NCBI RefSeq assembly: GCF_003545885.1
Contig: NZ_QHCT01000001.1
Coordinates: 992,001-1,056,000, forward strand
Length of the DNA: 64,000 nucleotides
DNA from: Leptospira stimsonii
GTDB taxonomy: Bacteria; Spirochaetota; Leptospiria; Leptospirales; Leptospiraceae
Direction of reading: 5' to 3'
The translations under genes were made by a program, and so were the position numbers. Numbering within the stretch: position 1 is the stretch's first letter; each line of letters starts with the position of its first letter. Positions 14,128-24,938 of this stretch are shown piece after piece. Below the pieces are notes generated by a model. It was not told the DNA's origin. It worked only from the letters and a program-made list of their open reading frames with translations, and made no database searches.

Positions 14128-15417
14128 TTAGAGTTTATCCTCTAATCGAATCGCAACCGAAGCGTGGCGGATCAAAGAAAGGCTATCGATGATCTTCAAT
14201 GATTTCTTTATATTCTCTTCGGTTGCCGGATGTGTTATAACAACAACTTCGACGGGTTCTTTTTCCACTTCGTTTTGCCTTACTGAAGAGATAGAGACTC
14301 CGTGATCTCCCAAAACTTTCGAAATTTCAGAAAGAACCCCCGGAAGATCGACGGTCGTAAATCGCAGATAATATCTTACCAAAGAGCCGTTGGCCTCGGA
14401 GACGCTGGCCGGTGGAAATAAATTCTTCTCCGGAGCCAAACCTTTGTTTCTTCTCGCTCCGTAATAGAGAATATCGGAAACAACCGAGGAAGCGGTCGGT
14501 AAGGACCCGGCTCCCTTTCCAACGAACATTCCAGGACCCGCATAAGCGGTCTGATAATAGATCGCGTTCATCTCGTTCATGATATTCGCGAACGGATGTT
14601 TTACGGGAATCATCACCGGTTGCACTCTTGCTTCCAATTGATCCGCAATCTTTCGAACCAATCCTAGGAGTTTGATTCTATAACCGAGTTCGCCGGCAAA
14701 TTGAATATCCAACCCACTAATCTTTGTTATACCTTCGATTTGAACGCTCTGTAAAGGAATTTTTTGCGAGAACGCTAAACTTCCTAATATGCTAATTTTA
14801 TGCGCGGTATCGATTCCTTCCACGTCAAAGGTTGGATCTTTTTCCGCAAAGCCGAGTTCTTGTGCGATCTGAAGAGCTTCGGAATAATCCAGATGTTCCA
14901 ATTCCATCTTGGAGAGAATGAAATTCGTAGTTCCGTTTAAGATTCCATAAAGAGAAAGGAAAGAATCGGAGCCGAGTCCCGTCTTGATGGAACGAATGAC
15001 CGGAATCGCTCCGGCGACGGAAGCTTCCATACCGATTTCCAATCCTCTTTCCTGAGCGAGAGAGAAAAGTTCGTCTCCTCTTTGAGAAAGAAGCGCTTTG
15101 TTTGCGGTGATTACAGTTTTTCCGTTCTTCAAAGCCTCGCTCACGATCGTATAAGCGACATCGGTTCCGCCAACGAGTTCTAAGACCAAATCGATCTCGG
15201 GATCGGAAACGATTTTTTTAAAGTCGGATTCTAATTTGCAATTGGGAAAATTGAGTAATTCTTTTTTGATTTTATCGGGAGTTCGGGTTGAGACCGAGGT
15301 GAGAATCAGATCTAGGCCGTATTTCTCGCGATATGCGGCGCTTTCATTTTTGAGAATCTCGAGAACCCCTGATCCTACGGTCCCCGCTCCAATCAATCCG
15401 ATTCGAATGCGTTCCAT
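14128..15417 (-). CDS. hom: Homoserine dehydrogenase with C-terminal ACT domain
   Basis: The 429-residue enzyme reduces aspartate semialdehyde to homoserine, leading to threonine and methionine. The NAD(P)-binding motif [11 protein letters not shown] is at residues 7-17, and the catalytic-domain motifs GTTNFIL and [17 protein letters not shown] follow. An ACT domain spans about residue 350 to the end ([20 protein letters not shown]), implying feedback control by an amino acid, usually threonine. Length is normal. The ATG has GATGGTAATCC upstream. It is the first gene of the three-gene minus-strand unit. Confidence 0.95.
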   Translation of the reverse strand: MERIRIGLIGAGTVGSGVLEILKNESAAYREKYGLDLILTSVSTRTPDKIKKELLNFPNCKLESDFKKIVSDPEIDLVLELVGGTDVAYTIVSEALKNGKTVITANKALLSQRGDELFSLAQERGLEIGMEASVAGAIPVIRSIKTGLGSDSFLSLYGILNGTTNFILSKMELEHLDYSEALQIAQELGFAEKDPTFDVEGIDTAHKISILGSLAFSQKIPLQSVQIEGITKISGLDIQFAGELGYRIKLLGLVRKIADQLEARVQPVMIPVKHPFANIMNEMNAIYYQTAYAGPGMFVGKGAGSLPTASSVVSDILYYGARRNKGLAPEKNLFPPASVSEANGSLVRYYLRFTTVDLPGVLSEISKVLGDHGVSISSVRQNEVEKEPVEVVVITHPATEENIKKSLKIIDSLSLIRHASVAIRLEDKL

Positions 15418-15553
15418 GGATTACCATCTTCGAAATTTGCAGGGAAGATTCACTCCATTTTCATGGGAAAAGCGAACGTTCCGGGAAGGATTGAAATTTT
15501 AATTTACAACATTTCATTTCTCTGGTACGAATCAAAGATAAGTTTTTAAATCC

Positions 15554-16196
<643 letters not shown>

Positions 16197-16343
16197 AACG
16201 ATCGTAAGAATCCGGAAGAGGGGAGAATGATCTCTTCTCTTTCGGATAAAAGAATCTGCATTCCACTCAACGTTCTAAATTTCGAAAACCCTCCTTTCGA
16301 AAAACAAATCCAAAAAAAGAATCCAGTAAGACAGGAAGCCTCG

Positions 16344-17612
16344 ATGATCAAAAAAATATCCGGAAGAATCGTAACGCACGAACAGGATTTCCACGGAACG
16401 GTGGAATGGGATTCTTCCACCGGATTGATCCGATCGGTTCTTGTGGGTTTGGAATTGGATGTTCCCGAGGAAAAGAGAAAGGACGAGGCATGGTTTGATC
16501 CGGATGAAATTGTGATCTTTCCCGGATTCGGAGATATTCACATTCATGCAAGGGAAGATGAGAGTGGAAAACATACTTACAAAGAGGATTTTCTCTCCGC
16601 GAGCGCGGCCGCGATCAACGGAGGAGTGATTCATGTCGCCGATATGCCGAACAATCCGATTCCTCCCGTCGATGAAGAAAGTTATTCCAAAAAAAGAAAA
16701 CTCGCGGATAAATCTCCGATTCACATAACGTTGTACGCAGGGATCGGGCCGGATACAAGACCGCTAAAATATTCCGTTCCTTATAAAGTGTTTATGGGTC
16801 CGAGCATCGGAGAATTGTTCTTTCATAACAATCAGGCCTTGGAAGAAACGATTCGAAATTACGAAGGCGAGAATATAAGTTTTCATTGTGAAGATCCTGA
16901 AATTTTGGAAAAACATCAGGATGAATCTTTGCACGAAGATAGACGCCCGCCGGAAGCGGAAACGATGGCGACCGACTTTGCTTTGTATTTGATCGAAAAA
17001 TACAATCTCCGAGGAAAACTCTGTCATTATTCTACCGGAGACGGTCTGGAAAAAATCAAAACTGCAAAAAAGAAAGGTTTGAAGCTCACTTGTGAAGTGA
17101 CTCCCACACATTTATTTTTCGACAAATCGATGTTAAACGACGAAAATCGGAAATGGTTTCAGATGAATCCACCTCTCCGCGGAAAAGAAGATAGGGAAAG
17201 AATGTTGCAAGGTGTAAAGGAAGGCTGGATCGATTATTTGGCGACCGACCACGCTCCTCACAGTGTCGAAGAAAAACAAAAAGGGACCAGCGGAATTTCT
17301 CAGTTGGATACATATTCACTTTTTGTAACGTGGATGATTTTAGAAGCCGGGATCGATTTAAAAACGATCGCAAGAATTTGTGCTAAGAATCCCGGAGAAT
17401 TCGTGAACGAATATTTACCTGAAAAATACGGAAAAGGTTTTGGAAAAATCGAAAGCGGTTATGCCGCGAACTTTACGATCTTGAATTTGAAAAAACCGAA
17501 AACCTTTCGAAAAGAAGAGATCAAAAGTAAGTCTGGATGGTCTCCATTTGAAAACTTTACCTTTCCCGGATCGATCGAAGCGGTCTATTTTATGGGGAAA
17601 TTGATACGATAA
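16344..17612 (+). CDS. pyrC: Dihydroorotase-type amidohydrolase
   Basis: A 422-residue amidohydrolase closest to dihydroorotase, which closes N-carbamoyl-aspartate to dihydroorotate in pyrimidine synthesis. Metal ligands are visible: HIHARED near residue 69, a following Lys (HTYKEDF) placed as the carboxylated lysine, FHCEDPE, CEVTPTHLFFD, and ATDHAPHS with the active-site Asp. The frame extends back to ATG 16227, but ATG 16344 has AGGAAG upstream and fits the homology better. No other pyrimidine gene is adjacent. Related hydantoinase-like enzymes cannot be excluded completely. Confidence 0.85.
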   Translation: MIKKISGRIVTHEQDFHGTVEWDSSTGLIRSVLVGLELDVPEEKRKDEAWFDPDEIVIFPGFGDIHIHAREDESGKHTYKEDFLSASAAAINGGVIHVADMPNNPIPPVDEESYSKKRKLADKSPIHITLYAGIGPDTRPLKYSVPYKVFMGPSIGELFFHNNQALEETIRNYEGENISFHCEDPEILEKHQDESLHEDRRPPEAETMATDFALYLIEKYNLRGKLCHYSTGDGLEKIKTAKKKGLKLTCEVTPTHLFFDKSMLNDENRKWFQMNPPLRGKEDRERMLQGVKEGWIDYLATDHAPHSVEEKQKGTSGISQLDTYSLFVTWMILEAGIDLKTIARICAKNPGEFVNEYLPEKYGKGFGKIESGYAANFTILNLKKPKTFRKEEIKSKSGWSPFENFTFPGSIEAVYFMGKLIR

Positions 17613-17714
17613 ATCGAAGATTGTAATTCTGTCGTACTTCCGACGGGATTCTAGAAAAAGATTTTTTCTTGTTCGAAGGCAATTTTTGTGATAAAGATCG
17701 ATTTCGCAATTGGT

Positions 17715-17760
17715 TCCCGCGGGCCCACCTCCTCCACCCATTCAGGGTGGGGGCGCGCAG
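17715..17760. repeat. GC-rich hairpin repeat (copy 1)
   Basis: A strikingly GC-rich 46-bp block in AT-rich spacer. Its complement begins with GCGCGCCC, then CCACCC and GGGTGG arms around a five-base loop, then a GGAGGAGGTGGG tail. The same arrangement, in the opposite orientation, occurs at about 33672-33723. Short repeats reading GTCGTACTTCC occur on either side, at about 17630 and 17777. The pair looks like a dispersed REP-like element. Confidence 0.65.
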
Positions 17761-17833
17761 GATTAACTGTGGATCGTCGTACTTCCCACGGGGTTTATCG
17801 GACGCTTTTTCTCTTTATAGAAGTGCGAAATTT

Positions 17834-18574
17834 TTAGCTCCAATGACGATGAAGCATTGCCTTTTGAAAACCGAATTTCTCGTAGATTCCCTTTCCCATT
17901 TTAGTTGCATGTAATATAATAATATGTGAATGTTCTTTTCTAAGTTCTTCTAAGATACTTTCTACCAAAATGGAGGCGTATCCAAATCCTCTTTTTCGTG
18001 AATCGGTCGTAATCGAATACAGCCCGAAGGAAGTTCCGTTAAAAAAAGTCATCCCCGTTGCGACCATAGTCTGACCTAAAAAGCCGCCGAAGATACGGAA
18101 AGCGCTCTGATTCAGCAGTTTTAGATACAGGTTTTCACGATCATTCGATTCAAAGGAGGCGTTCACGATTTGAAGCCATATTTTTAGTTCGTCGGCGGTT
18201 TCTATTTTTCTAATAATTAAATCACTATCTAAATCATTTTTTTTGAATGGAATCGGATCTCCCGTTAAATACATTCCCAATTGTTCCTCATAACCTTTGT
18301 ATCCGAGTTTTTTAAGATTTTTTTCATGGGTTCTCGAAGTCAAAAAGTCTAAGACATCCGAACGATAACCTTGTTTTCTCAGTTCGAGGATCTCTTCTTC
18401 AAGGGAAATCGGAGAAAGAGATTCTTTCAATACGATCCTTGTAAGCCAATCCGAATCCGCATTGGAATAAAAAACGAAATTTGTACGATCTAAAATCGGA
18501 GATCCGGTAAGTTCGGAAAGAACTCTGTGTAGATCCGTATAATTTTTTGTAATTTCATGCACGTCCGGATTCAT
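17834..18574 (-). CDS. GNAT-family N-acetyltransferase
   Basis: A 246-residue protein whose C-terminal half (about residues 120-246) is a GNAT domain. Motif A reads SITTDSRKRGFGYASILVES, with the acetyl-CoA-binding R-x-x-G-x-G/A, and is followed by GKGIYEKFGFQ. The N-terminal half has no recognised domain, a layout seen in small-molecule acetyltransferases of this type. The substrate is unknown. It follows the patatin gene by only six bases and is probably last in a cutA-patatin-GNAT unit. Confidence 0.87.
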   Translation of the reverse strand: MNPDVHEITKNYTDLHRVLSELTGSPILDRTNFVFYSNADSDWLTRIVLKESLSPISLEEEILELRKQGYRSDVLDFLTSRTHEKNLKKLGYKGYEEQLGMYLTGDPIPFKKNDLDSDLIIRKIETADELKIWLQIVNASFESNDRENLYLKLLNQSAFRIFGGFLGQTMVATGMTFFNGTSFGLYSITTDSRKRGFGYASILVESILEELRKEHSHIIILHATKMGKGIYEKFGFQKAMLHRHWS

Positions 18575-18580
18575 TCTTAT

Positions 18581-19417
18581 TTACGAAGCGGAAAGAATTT
18601 TTTTCTTCCAGTGATGAGCGTTCTTTCTTCCTTCTTCGAGCGCTTCCTTTCCATGTTTGAGTTGATTCGCGTCGATATAAGGTGTTACAGTCTCGATTCT
18701 TAAAATTTTCTTTTTATGATGTTTAGCTAACATCTCTTTCAATTCTCTTGTCTCATTTTCTATAATCTGAACGGAAGAATGGAAAGCGCGAAGCATCGCC
18801 TTTTCCGAATGTCCCTTTTTTGTTCTCACGCTGTGAACTACGATTTTACGAATGGATTTGTCTAGAATCAATTCTTTGATCGGTTCCTGGTCAGCAACAC
18901 CTCCGTCGATAAATTCTTCCTCGCCTAACTTTTGTATTTCGAATAGAAATGGAAAGGTCATCGACGCGAGAATTTGGTCGATCAGATCTCCTTTGGTTTT
19001 GAGTTCTCGGATTTGTTTCGTAATATTTGAAACGGAAACTCCCATCGGAATGGGAAGGTCTTCGATTTTTTTATGACCTAAATAGGGTTTTAATAAGTCC
19101 CTAATTTTTTTACCGGAAAGGATACCCGAATAATTTTTAAGACCTTTTCGGATCGGTTTGACAAAATTCGTTAAGAGATTCCCTTCCCAAAAATCCTTTT
19201 TCTTTAAACTTAGAATCAAGTTCGTCATTTCTTCGGCAGGAACTCCGGCGGCGACCAAGGATCCGATCAGTGCTCCCGAACTACATCCGGTAATCTTAGA
19301 AGGATGAAATCCGATTTCGGACAAACCCTTCGCAAAACCGGCGTGTGCATAAAAACCGAAAAAGGCGGAATTAAAAGTTAGAGCCGTGAATTTTTGTTTA
19401 ACGTGTATTTGAATCAT
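18581..19417 (-). CDS. Patatin-like phospholipase
   Basis: A 278-residue patatin-family serine hydrolase. The nucleophile Ser sits in GCSSGALIGSL (G-x-S-x-G) near residue 47, and the Asp partner in FIDGGVADQEP near residue 170. The oxyanion loop upstream (AFFGFYAHAGFAKGL) replaces the usual glycine-rich GGG-x-R/K-G and is somewhat atypical. Likely acts on membrane lipid acyl chains. It lies 22 bases after cutA. A second patatin, of RssA type, is at 34007-34894. Confidence 0.88.
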   Translation of the reverse strand: MIQIHVKQKFTALTFNSAFFGFYAHAGFAKGLSEIGFHPSKITGCSSGALIGSLVAAGVPAEEMTNLILSLKKKDFWEGNLLTNFVKPIRKGLKNYSGILSGKKIRDLLKPYLGHKKIEDLPIPMGVSVSNITKQIRELKTKGDLIDQILASMTFPFLFEIQKLGEEEFIDGGVADQEPIKELILDKSIRKIVVHSVRTKKGHSEKAMLRAFHSSVQIIENETRELKEMLAKHHKKKILRIETVTPYIDANQLKHGKEALEEGRKNAHHWKKKILSAS

Positions 19418-19439
19418 ATTATATTATTAGAATGTTTAT

Positions 19440-19760
19440 TTAATCGGGAATAATTTCTCCTAACACCCAGTTGAAGTAGTCACGATTCCCTTCCAATAAC
19501 GGAAGACTTACCACGCAAGGGATCGAGTAGCTGTGTAAGGATTTTACTCTGAGAGTCAATTCCGTCATTAATTCGCTTTTTGTTTTTAATATAAGAATCG
19601 ACTCATTGTCTACGACCAACTTTTCTTCCCAATGATAGACGGACTTTATTTTCGGGAGAATGTTTGCACAGGCGGCCAATCTTTCTTCTACAAGAGTCTT
19701 TCCGATCTTGAGAGCTTCTTTTTCATTCTTCGCGGTAATGTAGACGAGCCTAAGTTCCAT
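19440..19760 (-). CDS. cutA: CutA divalent-cation tolerance protein
   Basis: A 106-residue CutA1 protein of the usual size. Family motifs are AKNEKEALKIGKTLVEERLAAC-x-N, then YHWEEKL and ILILKTKSE, and the YFNWV near the C-terminus. CutA forms a stable trimer linked with copper tolerance in E. coli, but its biochemical role is unsettled. First gene of the minus-strand cutA-patatin-GNAT unit. Confidence 0.95.
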   Translation of the reverse strand: MELRLVYITAKNEKEALKIGKTLVEERLAACANILPKIKSVYHWEEKLVVDNESILILKTKSELMTELTLRVKSLHSYSIPCVVSLPLLEGNRDYFNWVLGEIIPD

Positions 19761-19857
19761 AGAATTCTATTTTTATTTTTCGTCAGAATTCTACTTTTTT
19801 TCAGAGAGTTTTTTGGTCTTTTCTCATGTTTTACGGAATTCTTACGAAACTATAAGT

Positions 19858-21243
19858 ATGAAGGAACTATTCGAAATTTTCAATCTCGGAATCGTCGGCA
19901 AGAAATTCCTTCTTCGTTCTCATTCCCCTATTCTTCTTTTCCTTTTGATGATTCTAACTCCCCTTTCTTCGGAAGAATCGGAGAAAATCCTCTTTCTCTG
20001 GAAGCTCGTTCCCGGTGAAACCGTAGAGCTGAACGAATATCATAGAGTTCAGTTGGTAAGTCAGGGAAGGAAAATCAGAAGGGAGGATAAGAATCGAATC
20101 CTTTTAGAAACGTTATCTTGCGAAAAACAATCTTGTCTTTTGGACGGATTCTTTGATACTTACAGTCGTTTTCCCGAAGTGGATCCAGCGTTTCGAAAAG
20201 ATAAGACGTATAAGAGTCAATTTCAAATCACTGAGATCGGGCAATACAAAGTCCCTCAAGAATTCAGTATGCCGAATCTTCGATCGCTTCCAAGTTTTTC
20301 GGATAAGCCTGTTGCAATCGGAGAAGAATGGACACAACCCGCGACGGAAAGTTTTCAATTTCCGGGTGGAAGAGTAATGATCACGGTTCTCGCAAAGTAT
20401 AAGTATCACGGTCTCGATCAGTGGCAGTTCCAAAAACTTTCAGGCACGGCCGATCGTATAGAATACAATTATACTCTTTATTATGATTCTCAAATGGGCC
20501 AGGAAGGAGTTCCGCTTAAAATTTACGGATTCGCTAGAGGAATGGTTTACTTTGATCGTAACCTGGGGCTTCCACAATACAAAAGAGTTCAACTCGCTTA
20601 CACTTTCGTTTATCAAAACGGATTGGCTCAAGAGATGTCTTTCGATATTCACGGAATTTATCGAAAGGATGTGAAGCTTACGGATAACGATAAGGATAAG
20701 TTCGCTGAAGAGATCAGAAACATTCTCCGCGGCGAACTTCCTACCGGAATCGAACAAGGAAAGGAATCGGCTAAGAATCCAAAACGCCCGCACGGTCGCG
20801 AAAGTTTAAATTGGCCGGAAGAGGAAGAGAATCACGCTCGTCCTCAAAATGAAAAGCCCTCCGGACCTCCGGTCGAAATTCGAAGAACGGAAGAGGGAAT
20901 TGCAATTTCTTTGAACTCCGTTTTGTTCGACTACAACAGTTCCGAACTTAAGGACGAGGCAAAACAGGAATTAGAAAAGATCGCTTCCGTATTAAAAAAA
21001 TACGGTGATCGTGAAATTCGAATCAGCGGACATACTGATAATTCAGGCGGAGAAGAATACAACCGCAAACTTTCCAGAGAAAGAGCTCTCTCCGTATTAA
21101 AAGAACTCAGAGACAAACAGAAACTCGAAGAAAAAAGAATGTCCTACGAAGGCTACGGAAAGAGTAAACCTATCGCCGATAATACGACAACTCAAGGTAG
21201 ACAAAAAAATCGCCGCGTGGACATCACTATCGTTATGGAATGA
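19858..21243 (+). CDS. OmpA-family outer membrane/peptidoglycan-binding protein
   Basis: A 461-residue protein with a late signal-like segment (KKFLLRSHSPILLFLLMILTP, about residues 15-35). Residues 40-300 form a large domain of unknown fold, a charged Pro/Glu-rich linker covers about 300-345, and a C-terminal OmpA domain follows. In that domain FDYNSSELKDEAKQEL, ISGHTDNSGGEEYN and RQKNRRVDI carry the Asp and Arg that bind diaminopimelate in peptidoglycan. It probably tethers the outer membrane to the wall. The ATG at 19858 is preferred over a non-ATG start at 19813. No strong ribosome binding site is seen. Confidence 0.88.
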   Translation: MKELFEIFNLGIVGKKFLLRSHSPILLFLLMILTPLSSEESEKILFLWKLVPGETVELNEYHRVQLVSQGRKIRREDKNRILLETLSCEKQSCLLDGFFDTYSRFPEVDPAFRKDKTYKSQFQITEIGQYKVPQEFSMPNLRSLPSFSDKPVAIGEEWTQPATESFQFPGGRVMITVLAKYKYHGLDQWQFQKLSGTADRIEYNYTLYYDSQMGQEGVPLKIYGFARGMVYFDRNLGLPQYKRVQLAYTFVYQNGLAQEMSFDIHGIYRKDVKLTDNDKDKFAEEIRNILRGELPTGIEQGKESAKNPKRPHGRESLNWPEEEENHARPQNEKPSGPPVEIRRTEEGIAISLNSVLFDYNSSELKDEAKQELEKIASVLKKYGDREIRISGHTDNSGGEEYNRKLSRERALSVLKELRDKQKLEEKRMSYEGYGKSKPIADNTTTQGRQKNRRVDITIVME

Positions 21244-21447
21244 ATTTTCTCTTTGCTATTATTCAAGAAGTGGAAAAATGAAGTTTGAACGCCAGCTAAC
21301 AAAAAGGATACGAATTGCGGATTTTAGTAAATTATTTATCGAATTAATTCCGAAAGCGGAGTTTTAAAATTCTCCTAAGTTCGGGCCTATTAGTTCTTGC
21401 AAAATCTGAATTAAAGGTTATCTAAGACGCTTTGGTGGAAACAAAGC

Positions 21448-24057
21448 GTGAATAACGGTCTTACAAAAAGAAAAGTATTCCTACATTACCGATTTCTCTT
21501 ATCAATTTTGTTATTCGCATCGACCGAGCTTTTTGCGTTTCCAACGGTTCTTACAAAAGACTGGAAGCTTTCCGTCGGCAGGAACGTAGGCATTTCGGAA
21601 CAAGATCCAATCTGGATAAAATTGGACTCACTTCCGATCCCAAAAGAACTTCTTCGTAGTTTTACTTTTCCTGAGAATTCCGTTCATACCGTAACTCTTC
21701 TTAAAAAGATCGAAGTTTCCAACGCGGAAATTGAGGAACTCAATACGGACGGTATTTCGGTCCATCTACCTCTTTTAACGAATGTCTACGAAGTTTTCTT
21801 TAACGGAAATAAGGTGGGAGAAGGGGGACTCATTGCGGGTGGAAGAATTATAAAAAACGGATTTAGGAGACACGTGATCTTGAACATTCCGGAGGATCGG
21901 ATACGCCCCGGAAGCAATGAGATCAGAGTTGTGCTTTCTGCAGATCCCGGCGAGGAGTTAGATGCGTATGCGAGCTTTGATTCTACCCCGTCGCTTTTAG
22001 ACCTTCAGTCTCGAAACGCCGCGATTCTTTCGGAGCGTTCGACTCTGATGCTTTTATTTCTCTATCTTTTCGTCGGCTTTTATCATTTTCTTTTTTATTT
22101 CAAACGTCCTCAAGAAAAATACAATCTTTTCTTCGGGCTTTTCTCTATTCTACTTTCTGCATATATTTATCTTCGAAGCAATTCGGTTTACGAGCTGAAC
22201 TTGGACCCTTTTTTGCAGATGAAGCTTGAATATATGATCGTCTTCAACATACCCACATTCTTTTTATTGTTTTTGGATTCCTTTTTTGAATCGAAGATCA
22301 GTTCTGTTTCTCGGTTTTATCAATATTTTGCGATGGCTCTCACGTCCCTGATCCCGTTCTCAAGTAGGATCGTCTGCGTAATTCTTCTTCAGATCTGGCA
22401 GTTCTCAATTTTTGTATTCGTATTTTATTCTCTATTTATCATGTTTCGAGCTTTGATTCGAAAAAACCAGGATTCGGTTCGTCTTTTTGCCGGTTTTATC
22501 ATTCTGATCGTTTCCGCTGTGGCAGATTTGATCGGTTCCATGCAACTTATTCCTATGTTAGAAAATTATGGACTTCTAAAATACGGATTCTTTACATTCG
22601 AACTTGGCATCGTTTTTATTTTGGCGAATCGTTTTTTAAGAGTTCACAATGAAGTGGAAGAATTGAATCGGGATCTCGATCAGAAGGTAAAGGAAAGAAC
22701 GGGACAGTTACAGGATACACTTAGTCAAATTCAAGAATTGAAAGTTCAACAGGACGGAGATTATTTTCTCACTTCTCTTTTATTGGATCCGTTAAATCGA
22801 CATCATGTCCGGAACGACTATCTCATTTTGGAAGGTTATAGTCGTCAGAAAAAACATTTCGAGTTTAAGCAGTGGAAAAAGGAAATCGGCGGAGATATCA
22901 TTATAGCCGACGAGATGATTTTAAAGGATCGAAAGTATCTAGTCTTTGTAAACGGAGATGCGATGGGAAAATCCATCCAAGGTGCGGGAGGCGCCTTGGT
23001 TTTAGGGGTCGTATTTCGCTCGTTCTTATCCAGAACGAAGAGCGTTTCTTCCTATAAATCAAAGCCGCCCGAAGTCTGGCTCAAAGATTGTTTTTCCGAA
23101 CTTCAGAATATATTCGAATCTTTCGACGGTTCCATGCTTGTTTCTGTTGTCCTCGGTTTGGTGGATTTAGAATCGGGAATCCTCTACTTTTTAAACGCGG
23201 AACATCCGTGGACTGTTCTTTACCGAGACGGTGTCGCCTCGTTTATCGAAGATAAATTAGAACTTCGTAAAATAGGAATCACTGGTTTAGAAAGTAAGAT
23301 GAAGGTTAAAACGTTTTTTTTGGAAAAAGGAGATTCTATTTTTATCGGGTCCGACGGGAGAGACGATTTATTATTGGGTATTGATTCCGACGGAACCAGA
23401 TTGATAAACGAAGACGAATCACAATTTTTAAAGCGGATCGAAGAATCGAGAGGAGATTTAGGACTTCTTGTGCAATCCTTACGAAATTTCGGAGAACTCA
23501 CGGACGATTTGAGTGTGCTTAAATTCTCCTATTTGAAAGAACCGTTCCGATTTCAATCCTCTGGTAATTTGAATTCGGAAACGTTTCCGGACGAATCTTA
23601 TTTCAAGTATTTGGAAACGGAAAATTGGGAGCAGGCGGTTTCTTATCTTGAAAATTTAAAGAGAAAAAACGCCGACGATCGTTTGCCTCCCGCTTTTAAG
23701 AAAGAATTAGCGAAAGTATATTATAAAACTGAAAAATACGAGGAAGCCTTGGTGATTTTCGAAGAACTCATTTCCGAGTTTCCGGAAGACATTGAAAATA
23801 TGTTCTTAGCTTCCTTGATATACAAAAGGTTCAATCGATATCGTCAGGCAGTGGAACTCGGAGAAAGGGTAATGCTCCGGGAACCGGAATTTCTTAACAA
23901 CGTTGCTCACCTCGCCGAATCTTATCTTTTCATCCATAAACGGGAAACAACGATTCAGCTTTTAGAAAAAGTGGATAAACTGGATCCGGCCAATTCTCAT
24001 GCAAAAAGGATAAGAATTCAACTTAGTCGACCTGTCCCGGATCATAGAAACGGTTAA
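21448..24057 (+). CDS. 7TMR-DISM sensor with SpoIIE/PP2C phosphatase and C-terminal TPR
   Basis: The 869-residue protein has a signal peptide (LLSILLFASTELFAF), an extracellular jelly-roll DISM domain (about 30-190), seven transmembrane helices (about 200-400) and a short coiled coil near 405-435. A PP2C/SpoIIE phosphatase domain follows (GGDIIIADEM near 480, NGDAMGKSIQGAGGALV, EHPWTVLYRDG, GSDGRDDL), then TPR-like repeats from about 720. It likely senses an outside signal and dephosphorylates a STAS protein such as the one at 13408-13779. The start is GTG with GGTGG upstream. A related but shorter protein lacking TPRs is at 35052-37151. Confidence 0.9.
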   Translation: MNNGLTKRKVFLHYRFLLSILLFASTELFAFPTVLTKDWKLSVGRNVGISEQDPIWIKLDSLPIPKELLRSFTFPENSVHTVTLLKKIEVSNAEIEELNTDGISVHLPLLTNVYEVFFNGNKVGEGGLIAGGRIIKNGFRRHVILNIPEDRIRPGSNEIRVVLSADPGEELDAYASFDSTPSLLDLQSRNAAILSERSTLMLLFLYLFVGFYHFLFYFKRPQEKYNLFFGLFSILLSAYIYLRSNSVYELNLDPFLQMKLEYMIVFNIPTFFLLFLDSFFESKISSVSRFYQYFAMALTSLIPFSSRIVCVILLQIWQFSIFVFVFYSLFIMFRALIRKNQDSVRLFAGFIILIVSAVADLIGSMQLIPMLENYGLLKYGFFTFELGIVFILANRFLRVHNEVEELNRDLDQKVKERTGQLQDTLSQIQELKVQQDGDYFLTSLLLDPLNRHHVRNDYLILEGYSRQKKHFEFKQWKKEIGGDIIIADEMILKDRKYLVFVNGDAMGKSIQGAGGALVLGVVFRSFLSRTKSVSSYKSKPPEVWLKDCFSELQNIFESFDGSMLVSVVLGLVDLESGILYFLNAEHPWTVLYRDGVASFIEDKLELRKIGITGLESKMKVKTFFLEKGDSIFIGSDGRDDLLLGIDSDGTRLINEDESQFLKRIEESRGDLGLLVQSLRNFGELTDDLSVLKFSYLKEPFRFQSSGNLNSETFPDESYFKYLETENWEQAVSYLENLKRKNADDRLPPAFKKELAKVYYKTEKYEEALVIFEELISEFPEDIENMFLASLIYKRFNRYRQAVELGERVMLREPEFLNNVAHLAESYLFIHKRETTIQLLEKVDKLDPANSHAKRIRIQLSRPVPDHRNG

Positions 24058-24929
24058 AAAAGATTGTCGCTTAACAACTTGCTTACGTCGATCTGATTGC
24101 TCATATGTTGGATCGTATTCGTCGTAGCACAGAGTTCAATCCCGGACTTCATCAATTCTTCGTAAGCGTCATCGGCGAAAATTCCGTGAACGCCGATGCA
24201 AATCGCCGGTTTCATTCCCGCTACCTTTAGATGACCGATCGTTTCGAGTAAGGTTTTTCCCGTTGATATGATGTCGTCTATCAATACGGGCGTACAGTCC
24301 CTGTATTTTTCCAAATGAGGAACGCTTACTTCCACGTCTCGATCCCCCCTTCTTATTTTTTCAAGGACCGTATAAGGAGACTTGGAAAGTTCGGCGACTT
24401 CCTTTACCCATTGGCTACTTTCCGCATCCGGCCCGATTAAAGCGGGGTTATTAATTTCTTTTTGAATATAATCGGCTATGAGAGAAGTTGCATGGAGCGA
24501 CTTGGCTGAGATAGTGTAGACTTCCTTCAAGTCTTTGATCCTATGAAGGTGAGGATCAATAGTAAGCAAGGAATCCGCGTATTTAGAGATCAAATTAGCG
24601 AAATACTTGGCGGTAATACCTTCCCCGCTTTGAAATACTTTGTCCTGTCTCATATAACAAAGATAAGGCGCTATGAGGTGGATTTTTGCGGCGCCTAAAG
24701 ATTTTGCGGTCTCGCAAAAAAAGATCAACGAAAGAATTTTAGAATCCGGTTGATTAAGGGAGCATATTATATGAACTTCCGAACCATTGACGTCTTCAAG
24801 GATTCTGCAATGAGATTCTCCATCGGGATAATTTCCAAATTGAACTTCGCCGATCCCGATGCCGGAAAGGAGCGAAACTGATTTAGCCAAGGAATCGTTT
24901 TCAGGAAAAGAAAATAAAAGTTGTTTCAT
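24054..24929 (-). CDS. PRPP synthetase homologue (archaeal/class III-like)
   Basis: A 291-residue ribose-phosphate pyrophosphokinase family protein. FGNYPDGESHCRI is at 31-43, PYLCYMRQDKVFQSGEGITAKYF at 88-110, EKIRRGDRDVEV at 190-201, and the PRPP loop LIDDIISTGKT at 216-226. The usual PDxGGxxRA segment is replaced by GPDAESSQW at 166-174, so it belongs to a divergent branch closer to archaeal enzymes than to bacterial Prs. Canonical activity makes PRPP from ribose-5-phosphate and ATP. It is last in a three-gene minus-strand operon behind an AMP-phosphorylase-type enzyme, which suggests linked nucleotide salvage. It overlaps the convergent SpoIIE gene by four bases. Confidence 0.88.
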   Translation of the reverse strand: MKQLLFSFPENDSLAKSVSLLSGIGIGEVQFGNYPDGESHCRILEDVNGSEVHIICSLNQPDSKILSLIFFCETAKSLGAAKIHLIAPYLCYMRQDKVFQSGEGITAKYFANLISKYADSLLTIDPHLHRIKDLKEVYTISAKSLHATSLIADYIQKEINNPALIGPDAESSQWVKEVAELSKSPYTVLEKIRRGDRDVEVSVPHLEKYRDCTPVLIDDIISTGKTLLETIGHLKVAGMKPAICIGVHGIFADDAYEELMKSGIELCATTNTIQHMSNQIDVSKLLSDNLF

Positions 24930-24938
24930 ATCGGTAAT

